NCBI GenBank assembly: GCA_016215305.1
Contig: JACRKI010000005.1
Coordinates: 1 to 12,065 of the forward strand
From: Candidatus Woesearchaeota archaeon
GTDB taxonomy: Archaea > Nanobdellota > Nanobdellia > Woesearchaeales > DSVV01
Direction of reading: 5' to 3'
Length of the DNA: 12,065 bases
The translations under genes and the position numbers were made by a program. Shown piece after piece: positions 5,351-10,830 of this stretch. Position 1 is the first letter of the stretch. The number at the start of each line of letters is the position of its first letter. The notes under the pieces were generated by a model, which saw only the letters and a program-made list of their open reading frames with translations, did no database searches and was not told the origin of the DNA.

Positions 5351-5795
5351 TCTCTTTCACCTTTATTGTTTTTCAATGATTGGGGAATAAACATCGGCGT
5401 CTTCATCATGTACTTCTTATATTCAGTTGGAAATTTTTTGAGCATGTCTTGTTCTTCTCTTCTTGCCAGTTTATAATACATCAGAACAATAAATGGAAAC
5501 ATAATGAGTGTTATAATTGTTGGCCATTGAATCAAGAAGCCTATGCAAATGAGATAAATTCCTGTATATTGTGGATGCCGCATTCTCTGGTAAATGCCAT
5601 TGGTGACAAGTTTTCCTCTTGCAGTGTATATGAGCTTCCATCCGTCCATAATGTACCCCAACCCTACTATGATGAAGATGGAGCTGATAATCATGACGAT
5701 GATGACAAGAACAAAATCATTTCCAAAGCCAAGAGAAGAATTGCTATAAGGATAATTACAATTGCCCAATTTCCATATGCGTATGGTTCTCCCAT
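5347..5795 (-). pseudogene. ICMT/PEMT-family methyltransferase with internal deletion and frameshift
   Basis: The C-terminal core is intact in the frame open from TTG 5769 (140 residues): two or three membrane spans, RHPQYTG (64-70), LARREEQDML and EYKKYMMKTPMFIP, the S-adenosylmethionine-binding end of the isoprenylcysteine carboxyl methyltransferase (ICMT) family. However, the natural start seems to be ATG 5795, with AGGTGA just upstream and 9 nt after the YHS stop. That frame reads MGEPYAYGNWAIVII and a hydrophobic span, then runs to a stop near 5690. The two frames differ and the usual middle of the family (about 50 or more residues between the first span and the core) is absent. The simplest reading is a deletion of a length not divisible by three near 5715-5740. 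A shortened protein from TTG 5769 is possible but lacks an RBS. ICMT-like genes are common companions of YHS and DUF2933 genes in metal-resistance clusters. A consensus error is also possible. Confidence 0.6.
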
Positions 5796-5804
5796 TTTCT
5801 CACC

Positions 5805-5945
5805 TTATCTCACAAACTGTTTTGGATTATTTTTAAATGCCCATTGGCAGGTTGGACTGCAAAAATAATATGTTTTGCCTTTGTATTTTATTTTTGCGGC
5901 TTTCTTTTCATCGACGTCCATATTGCATATAGGATCTTTTGCCAT
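5805..5945 (-). CDS. YHS-domain metal-binding microprotein
   Basis: This complete 46-residue protein is just one YHS domain: MAKDPICNMDVDEKKA, then YKGKTYYFCSPTC, and AFKNNPKQFVR. C7, C29 and C33 are the usual metal-ligand Cys of the family. ATG 5945 has GGAGG 8 nt upstream; the nearer ATG at 5952 is out of frame and soon stops. The gene lies between the CcdA-like gene and the ICMT-family gene on the same strand. YHS domains occur in copper ATPases and in free-standing proteins of metal-resistance clusters, where they are thought to bind soft metals in the cytoplasm. The identification rests on strong motif match over the whole protein. Confidence 0.9.
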   Translation of the reverse strand: MAKDPICNMDVDEKKAAKIKYKGKTYYFCSPTCQWAFKNNPKQFVR

Positions 5946-5968
5946 TGTTCATGCCTCCAATATTATAA

Positions 5969-6838
5969 TTATTCATCATGTGCTCTCAAATTTATTACCT
6001 TTTTTATTATGACAACGAGCAAGAGGAGGGATATGCCAAAAAAGAGTATTTGACCAAGAGTAGTGCTGAGAACGCCGGCTATCGCGTCTGTTGTCTGGGA
6101 CATTAATATGTTTATCCGCAGGCTATATTCAGAAGAACCCATGGTTATTTTATTTGTGAGAGACTTATATAAAAGCAGTGCTCCCATGGCAAGAAAGACA
6201 AGCGCGGAGAAAACATTTGACATGGTTAACGAAATATTTTTATGAAACAGCGAATAGGTGAATTCTTTTTTGAAAAAATCAACTTTCTCCATGATTCCTT
6301 TTTTATCCATATAATAAGAGATGATAAACAACGGGGAAACAATTCCAATAACATATACTGCTGAATATAATCCTCCCCACAACATTGATCCGGGCAATGC
6401 GGAAAGCGCCAACGCGCCAGCCAACACAGGGGCGCAGCAGAGTGTTGCGAAACCGGAAAAGATGCCAAGGATAAAAACAGAAACCCCGCCAGTTACTTGT
6501 ACCTGCGACTTTGTGGTAAAGGGCAATGACATATGAAATCCCAATAAGATTATTGCAGATAAAAGTAAGAAGAATATGCTTGTGATGAGATAAATGAGGT
6601 CATGGTATTCTTTGAAGAGTTGTCCGATGAAACCGACGCCAAGACCTAATGGGAAGAAGACAGTGAGCAGTCCAAAAAAGAAAACAAGTGTCATGAGTAA
6701 TATTGTCTTTTTCTGTCTAAATATGGATCCAAAATAAGCAGGCAATAAAACGCCGATGCAGCAGGGCGCGAAAAGCGCCGCGACGCCTGCGAAAAATGCG
6801 GTAATCAATGCGGCGAGGAGAAGTACTTCCATGGTCAT
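5969..6838 (-). CDS. CcdA-like membrane thiol-disulfide transporter with two CC pairs
   Basis: This 289-residue protein has six to seven membrane segments. Segment 1 carries ALFAPC26C27IGVLLPAY and segment 4 carries FSGFATLC134C135APVLAG, placed like the two redox Cys of CcdA/DsbD, which shuttle electrons from cytoplasmic thioredoxin to outer-face thiol proteins. Both sites have adjacent Cys pairs instead of the usual single Cys. A C-terminal extension (about 225-289) adds further hydrophobic segments. The frame starts at ATG 6838, but the RBS GAGGG is only 2 nt from it; ATG 6832, two codons on, has better spacing (7 nt) and may be the true start. It lies 4 nt after the peroxiredoxin-like gene, its probable electron acceptor. 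Specificity for disulfides or for a metal-thiol complex cannot be told. Confidence 0.85.
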   Translation of the reverse strand: MTMEVLLLAALITAFFAGVAALFAPCCIGVLLPAYFGSIFRQKKTILLMTLVFFFGLLTVFFPLGLGVGFIGQLFKEYHDLIYLITSIFFLLLSAIILLGFHMSLPFTTKSQVQVTGGVSVFILGIFSGFATLCCAPVLAGALALSALPGSMLWGGLYSAVYVIGIVSPLFIISYYMDKKGIMEKVDFFKKEFTYSLFHKNISLTMSNVFSALVFLAMGALLLYKSLTNKITMGSSEYSLRINILMSQTTDAIAGVLSTTLGQILFFGISLLLLVVIIKKVINLRAHDE

Positions 6839-6842
6839 TCCC

Positions 6843-7502
6843 TCAAATTTCCAATGCTAACTTCTCATTATTCAATGCCATGTTTGGATCGTCTAAAACA
6901 TACGAAATAATGCCATTCTTGATGACAATGTATGTATGTCCTGGAAATGAGCCTTTATGCATGGATGATGGCACATTCAATATATCATATGCCTGTGAGA
7001 CTGCCGCGTTTGTATCGAATAATATTGTTCCTGCGCCATATTTTGGCTGAGAGCTGAGAATCTGATCCCATTTTTCCTTTTCGTTTGTGACAATGGAAGC
7101 AGTAATAACATTCTCATTATTGAATCTTTCATCGGCGCCTAGCGAAGCCATCTGGTTCCAGCAGGAAGGATAGCACATTGCTCCTTCATTGAAAAACAGG
7201 ACAACGGTCTTATTTTTATAATCACTGAGGGTAAACGTTGAACCGTCCTGTGTCAGAAGGGTGAAATCTGGCGCTGTTTGTCCTATGGCGTCTGAAAAGC
7301 GTATTTTCCCTATTTCTGTGTTTGACAGATCATTGCTGTCCGATTGTGGATGCATACGCTCCATCATTTCATCATAAGACTCTTGCTGAGCTGTATTTTC
7401 TGTGTTTGTTGCGGCATTTCCATTGCGTAAAAAGATCATGCCAAAGCCGCCAAAAATAATGATTCCCAGCACAATAATAACCGCGATTGTTTTGTTGTCC
7501 AT
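6843..7502 (-). CDS. Membrane-tethered peroxiredoxin/TlpA-like thiol protein
   Basis: This protein has 219 residues. An N-terminal anchor (about 5-25) is followed by a polar linker holding SYDEMMERMHP (42-51) and then a thioredoxin-fold redoxin domain (about 70-219): TAPDFTLLTQDGSTFTLSDY, FFNEGAMC110YPSC114WNQ, and the cis-Pro region FPGHTYIVIKNG. The active site is CxxxC rather than CxxC of TlpA or the CxxxxC of many PrxQ proteins, so its chemistry could be peroxidase, disulfide reductase or metal-thiol exchange on the outer face. It is the first gene of the operon. A good SD (AAGGAGG) lies about 15 nt before ATG 7502, farther than usual, and no better start exists in frame. It shares its promoter/operator type with the operon at 320. 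Confidence 0.85.
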   Translation of the reverse strand: MDNKTIAVIIVLGIIIFGGFGMIFLRNGNAATNTENTAQQESYDEMMERMHPQSDSNDLSNTEIGKIRFSDAIGQTAPDFTLLTQDGSTFTLSDYKNKTVVLFFNEGAMCYPSCWNQMASLGADERFNNENVITASIVTNEKEKWDQILSSQPKYGAGTILFDTNAAVSQAYDILNVPSSMHKGSFPGHTYIVIKNGIISYVLDDPNMALNNEKLALEI

Positions 7503-7527
7503 TTTGATTTTTGATTTCCTCCTTAAT

Positions 7528-7586
7528 AAGAATTTTGAGAAAAAATCACCAACTAAAATTCAGAAAGTAATTTTTTCAAAATTCTT
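7528..7586 (-). promoter_or_regulatory. AT-rich hairpin in the 5' leader of the 7502 operon
   Basis: Perfect 11-bp inverted repeat AAGAATTTTGA (7528-7538) and its complement (7576-7586). A further A/T stretch (7541-7546 with 7570-7575) extends the stem by about six pairs with a small bulge. In the minus-strand leader RNA the second arm ends right before the AAGGAGG ribosome-binding site, so folding could influence translation. No known riboswitch pattern is recognised. Confidence 0.5.
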
Positions 7587-7599
7587 TACAATCAGAAAA

Positions 7600-7638
7600 A
7601 TGAAACCCCATATATATCTACGCATGAAACTAATTTCA
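7600..7638 (-). promoter_or_regulatory. Promoter/operator of the 7502 operon, matching 219-257
   Basis: On the minus strand it reads TGAAATTAGTTTCA (7638-7625), a 15-bp spacer ending in GATATATAT (TATA box, 7618-7610), then GGGGTTTCAT (7609-7600). The palindrome differs from that at 219-232 by one base, spacing is identical, and the second element is identical over 10 bases. Transcription would start near 7589, leaving a leader of about 85 nt. It begins just 3 bp after the stop codon of the microprotein at 7642-7734. Confidence 0.75.
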
Positions 7639-7641
7639 TCA

Positions 7642-7734
7642 TCAAGAAAAAGCCTTCCCTAACAAAAATCCTGCAAGGAAAACAAACATAATTCCTAAAA
7701 CAAGTTTCCATTTTGTTATGAGTATTTCAGTCAT
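7642..7734 (-). CDS. 30-residue single-span membrane microprotein
   Basis: A short frame starts at ATG 7734, overlapping the TGA of the CcdA-like gene as ATGA (7731-7734), and ends at TGA 7642-7644. The protein starts MTEILITKWK, has one hydrophobic span of about 18 residues (LVLGIMFVFLAGFLLG) and ends KAFS. The stop-start coupling is the same device used elsewhere in this operon (9209-9212) and in the next one (5347-5350), and the span has a positive-inside basic start, which support a real gene. Function unknown; possibly a small partner of the CcdA-like protein. Confidence 0.6.
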   Translation of the reverse strand: MTEILITKWKLVLGIMFVFLAGFLLGKAFS

Positions 7735-8819
7735 TGCAATCCCAGCCAGTTCATTGCGTTAAAGCCAAAATCAAAAAGCAGGATGTCCCAGAGTATGATA
7801 ATGAATAGTATAAGGAGCACTCCTTTTCGATTCTTTGGATATTTGCGCCAGTACCAAAAGACAGGCAGGGTAGTGAGCAATAAATTTATCAATGCGCCAT
7901 ATGCGGAAAAAGCAACTGGTTTTTCTATCTCTCCTATTTCGATGTCAGCCTCTCCAATTGTTTTTCCGCCAGCTGCCATGAATGCCGCGTTCAGTCCTTC
8001 ATGAAATAATCCTCCCTCGTACCATAAATGTCCAAAGACGCCATTAAGCAGGATGAATGATCCTAAAACAACAAGCGCCCATCCAGTAAATTTGGTTATT
8101 GCTTCTGTTTTTTTGGTAAGCCAGCTGATAGTGTTAATTCCTAATATCCCTAATATTGTCAGTAAAAGCAGAGGAATCATTCTTCCTAAACCATTCATTG
8201 CCATCAATAATGATCCTCTGAGCCAGTCTCCTGTTGTTGCGGCGAATGTCAAAACAACGTATGTTATTGGGTTTGGGCATCCGATTCCGGCGTTTCCCAA
8301 GAGCAAACCTAAGAAGAAAACTTTGAGATAATCTCCTTGTTTTTCTATGAATTTTGGCATCCTCGCGTAGCTTGGCAGTTGGAACGTGAGGAGTTTCAGT
8401 TCTATGAAACCAAAGAAGAGAGAAGCTAATCCTGCTAACGAATACATTATTCTTGTTGCCTTATCCAATCCCAGAAACTGCCCTAAAAATCCAACAACCG
8501 CGCCATATACCGCGAGAGTAATAATTAAACCAAGACCAAAGAGTATCGACATCAAAAGCCCCTTTCTTCCGCCAGCCACCATTGCGAGAGGCACGATAAT
8601 AAAGACTAAGGGCAATGTGCAGGGAAGAACAATATTTGATATTCCCCCAAAAAAAGATAAGAGCATTGTTGCGGTAGCTTCAGGAGTTGTGCTGAGATAG
8701 ATAAACGCGAATAAAACAAGAGAGAATAATACAAACGCAGACACTATGAGAGTTACTCTAAACCGTTTTTCTGATGCAGTAAGTTGAATAACATTGTTCT
8801 TGGTGTTTGTTTTTTTCAT
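7731..8819 (-). CDS. CcdA/DsbD-type membrane thiol-disulfide transporter
   Basis: This 362-residue protein has a polar N-terminus, an extra N-terminal span (about 22-42), then the CcdA core: FFGGISNIVLPC67TLPLVF, LFGLGLIITLAVYGAVVGFL, a FGFIELK loop, and GLLLGNAGIGC181PNPITYVVL. C67 and C181 are the redox pair of this family. After the core come a loop with HEGLNAAFMAAGG (about 275-287) and two further spans. The extra first span and the C-terminal extension make it longer than minimal CcdA (about 200-240). It starts 3 nt after the DUF302 gene, with GAGGT before the ATG. It probably carries electrons across the membrane to outer-face thiols; the acceptor could be the Cys/Met-rich proteins nearby. 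Confidence 0.85.
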   Translation of the reverse strand: MKKTNTKNNVIQLTASEKRFRVTLIVSAFVLFSLVLFAFIYLSTTPEATATMLLSFFGGISNIVLPCTLPLVFIIVPLAMVAGGRKGLLMSILFGLGLIITLAVYGAVVGFLGQFLGLDKATRIMYSLAGLASLFFGFIELKLLTFQLPSYARMPKFIEKQGDYLKVFFLGLLLGNAGIGCPNPITYVVLTFAATTGDWLRGSLLMAMNGLGRMIPLLLLTILGILGINTISWLTKKTEAITKFTGWALVVLGSFILLNGVFGHLWYEGGLFHEGLNAAFMAAGGKTIGEADIEIGEIEKPVAFSAYGALINLLLTTLPVFWYWRKYPKNRKGVLLILFIIILWDILLFDFGFNAMNWLGLQ

Positions 8820-8822
8820 GGT

Positions 8823-9212
8823 TTACCTCGCGTTATCGACCATCTCAATGACATCCTTTTCAACTTGTTCAGCTTCTTTCTTGTCCACTTCTGAAAAGAA
8901 CTGGGAAATCATGGTTGGTTTCATTCCCACAATTTTTACTTTTTCATTTTCCACCAGAACATTGATTTTGCAGGGCATGCAGAGAGAAATTAATCTATTT
9001 TTGTTCAAGAATTGGTTTGCGTATTTCCCTGAACAGATTTCAATTATCTTGAGTGGTTTTTGAATAAATCCTTTAGCGGCAAGTCTTTCTTTTATGTCAT
9101 AAACCTGAAATAACGCCCAGCCTTTCTGTTCAACAGCTTTCAAAACAGAAACAACAGCGTCATCAAAGCTTTTTTTTGTTTCAACAATGTATGCGAAATC
9201 TTCTTGTTTCAT
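8823..9212 (-). CDS. DUF302-family protein
   Basis: This 129-residue protein has ETKKSFDDAVVSVLKAVEQKGW at the N-terminus, then LKIIEIC60SGKYANQFL, and ISLC78MPC81KINVLVENEKVKIVGMKPT, followed by a helical tail. These are the core motifs of DUF302, a small domain found alone in many prokaryotes, often in sulfur or metal clusters. C60 and the C78-x2-C81 pair are in positions commonly occupied by Cys or polar residues in the family. It overlaps the methyltransferase gene by ATGA (9209-9212). No signal peptide is seen, so it is cytoplasmic. The biochemical role of DUF302 is not established to my knowledge. Confidence 0.85.
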   Translation of the reverse strand: MKQEDFAYIVETKKSFDDAVVSVLKAVEQKGWALFQVYDIKERLAAKGFIQKPLKIIEICSGKYANQFLNKNRLISLCMPCKINVLVENEKVKIVGMKPTMISQFFSEVDKKEAEQVEKDVIEMVDNAR

Positions 9213-10036
9213 TTTTTATTCCCTCTCTTTTTAAACATACTGTATATAAAAATTTGACGAGCTCCCCATGGAGTTGCATGTTCCACTTCAAAACTCTTTA
9301 TATGCGTAAAGCCGCTAAATAGTTTTATCATGGAATCTTTAGAGTATTGTTTTATATCCAATCCACTGCATTTTTTTGGTCCATTTTCTGAAAATGCGGA
9401 AACAATGAAGTAACCGTTCGGTTTTAATAATTGCTGTATTTTTTCTACATATGTACGAATATCTTTTTTTTCTGTTAAAAAATGAAGAACAGCCCTATCA
9501 TGCCAAAGATCATATGTATCTCTTGTTTCAAATTTTCTTACATCAGATACAACCCATGTAACATCGTTTGCCCTATCGCCTAATCTTTTTTTTGCTTGAT
9601 GTAACGCGGTTGAAGAAACATCCAAAACAGTTATTCTTTTAAAACCTATAGCAAGAAGATTATCCACGAGATTTGAGTCTCCTGCTCCAACATCAATAAT
9701 TTTAGCGTCTTTGCCTAAATTTGTTTCAGAGATCAAGGTAAGTGAAATTTTAGGATTTTCCTGATACCAGCTCACTTCATTTGATTTTTTTGTTTTATAA
9801 ATATTTTCCCAATGTTCTTTCGCGTCATACCTTTGCATTTCTGCTTGACTCACTGGTGTACTGCATGTATTTTGAAAACCAATTCGCTGGAGAATCTTTT
9901 CCATCAAGCAGTAATTAGTAATCCCTGCCGCTAACATCATGAAGGCGATAAAGTATGCCAATGGCTTGAAAATGAGCAATCCAATTATCAATAAGATGCT
10001 ATTTATTACCCTGCTTGCGTTTATACTTGAAAACAT
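9209..10036 (-). CDS. DUF2892 membrane domain fused to a class I SAM methyltransferase
   Basis: This protein has 275 residues. Residues 1-58 look like DUF2892: INASRVINSILLIIGLLI, a second span, and ITNYC43LMEKILQRIGFQNTC58, the degenerate form of the usual C-P-L-Y ... N-T-C signature. From about 68 comes a methyltransferase of the Methyltransf_11/25 type: EHWENIYKTK, EVSWYQENPKISL, motif I IIDVGAGDS (113-121), D139 in TVLDVSS, VVSDVRKF and LWHDRAVLHFLT, ending in a basic tail. The E-x-SWYQ stretch is shared with methyltransferases often annotated as thiol or metalloid methylating, but substrate is not proven. It starts 3 nt after the SHOCT gene without a clear RBS. Fusion to a membrane domain often found with rhodaneses suggests a membrane-bound, thiol- or metalloid-linked methylation role. 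Confidence 0.8.
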   Translation of the reverse strand: MFSSINASRVINSILLIIGLLIFKPLAYFIAFMMLAAGITNYCLMEKILQRIGFQNTCSTPVSQAEMQRYDAKEHWENIYKTKKSNEVSWYQENPKISLTLISETNLGKDAKIIDVGAGDSNLVDNLLAIGFKRITVLDVSSTALHQAKKRLGDRANDVTWVVSDVRKFETRDTYDLWHDRAVLHFLTEKKDIRTYVEKIQQLLKPNGYFIVSAFSENGPKKCSGLDIKQYSKDSMIKLFSGFTHIKSFEVEHATPWGARQIFIYSMFKKRGNKK

Positions 10037-10039
10037 TTT

Positions 10040-10486
10040 TTACGCTCGTAACTTTTTTTTCATGGTTTCAAACTCTTTTTTTGTTATTTCTCCTTGAGCA
10101 AATCTCTTTTTCAAAATATTGAGAGGTGTCTCTGAGGCAGGATTTTTTATTCCAAATCTATATATGATCCATACGATGAAACAAATGACTGCTATAAAAA
10201 ATAATATCCAGAAAATGCTCCAATACCAATAATTGCCGTAGTCATAACCCATCATACTTCCCCCACCCATCATGTTGTCCATAATTTCATGAGCTTCTCC
10301 TGAGTGCATTTGTTCCATGTAATATTCGCCAATAGCTTCTAGCTGTTCATTATTCAATTTGTCGCAGCTTATCTTGCTTTCCATAAGCTTCATACCATCT
10401 TCAATTTCACTATCATGGCTTTCTTGACCAAAAACAACAGCGATACTCAACAGAAATAGTACTAAAATTAATATTATTTTTCTCAT
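10040..10486 (-). CDS. Met/His-rich SHOCT-domain membrane protein
   Basis: This protein has 148 residues from ATG 10486, which has AGGTGG about 6 nt upstream; the GTG at 10495 overlaps that RBS and is less likely. A signal peptide or N-terminal span (MRKIILILVLFLLSIAVVFG) is followed by an outer segment with SCDKLNNEQLEAIGEYYMEQ and a Met/His stretch MHSGEAHEIMDNMMGGGSMM, then a membrane span (about 90-111) and a C-terminal SHOCT domain (LNILKKRFAQGEITKKEFETM). SHOCT is a short helical domain common at the ends of small membrane proteins. The Met/His cluster resembles soft-metal, especially copper, binding sites. It is the second gene of the ArsR operon, 10 nt after the ArsR stop. Metal binding is inference from composition. 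Confidence 0.85.
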   Translation of the reverse strand: MRKIILILVLFLLSIAVVFGQESHDSEIEDGMKLMESKISCDKLNNEQLEAIGEYYMEQMHSGEAHEIMDNMMGGGSMMGYDYGNYWYWSIFWILFFIAVICFIVWIIYRFGIKNPASETPLNILKKRFAQGEITKKEFETMKKKLRA

Positions 10487-10496
10487 AGTTTCCACC

Positions 10497-10796
10497 TTAG
10501 AGCATCCTGCTTCTCAATCTTTCGCGTAACACATCCCGTATGATGTCAAACGCTTTGATGATTTTTGGATTCGTGAGTTTGTAATAGATGTTTTTTCCCT
10601 TTCTATCCGAAATAACAATCCCTTTGGATTTCATAATGGACAAATGCTGGGAAATGTTGGCTTGGCTTAATTTCGTTTTTTCAATGAGTTCTGTTACTGA
10701 CTTTTCTTTATTCCTCAAAAGATTCAATATTTCTAATCGTGTGGGGTTTGAGAATACCTTGCACAATTCAGCATGGATTTTATAGAGTTCTTTCAT
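10497..10796 (-). CDS. ArsR-family transcriptional regulator
   Basis: This protein has 99 residues. The winged helix covers nearly the whole protein: ELCKVFSNPTRLEILNLLRN, SVTELIEKTKLSQANISQHLSIMKSKGIV (recognition helix) and the wing SDRKGKNIYYKL, then a C-terminal dimer helix. The classical metal site of ArsR (ELCVCDL in helix 3) is absent; the only Cys is C12. It therefore probably senses through other residues, or through a reactive thiol. It is the first gene of the operon running to 7642. An inverted repeat lies between the TATA box and the start codon, so self-repression is likely. Confidence 0.9.
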   Translation of the reverse strand: MKELYKIHAELCKVFSNPTRLEILNLLRNKEKSVTELIEKTKLSQANISQHLSIMKSKGIVISDRKGKNIYYKLTNPKIIKAFDIIRDVLRERLRSRML

Positions 10797-10804
10797 AATA
10801 ACAT

Positions 10805-10820
10805 ATTAGAATATCCTAAT
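10805..10820 (-). promoter_or_regulatory. Probable ArsR operator
   Basis: ATTAGAATATCCTAAT is a 16-bp inverted repeat with 14 of 16 positions symmetric (ATTAG/CTAAT arms). It lies between the TATA box (10823-10830) and the ArsR start codon at 10796, where a bound dimer would block the start of transcription. Confidence 0.6.
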
Positions 10821-10822
10821 GT

Positions 10823-10830
10823 TTAAATAT
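10823..10830 (-). promoter_or_regulatory. TATA box of the ArsR operon
   Basis: ATATTTAA on the minus strand is centred about 30 nt before the ATG at 10796, giving a leader of only about five bases. It overlaps the TAA stop of the rhodanese-NUDIX gene. Confidence 0.5.

Noticed and set aside
320..5795. ICMT-family protein as an enzyme that methylates the C-terminal Cys of the MVGGC proteins
   Set aside because: The idea is attractive because ICMT acts on C-terminal Cys in eukaryotes, but topology would put the MVGGC ends outside the cell, no prenyltransferase is seen, and the ICMT-like gene looks broken.
10487..10495. GTG 10495 as start of the SHOCT protein
   Set aside because: It overlaps the AGGTGG ribosome-binding site that is well placed for ATG 10486.
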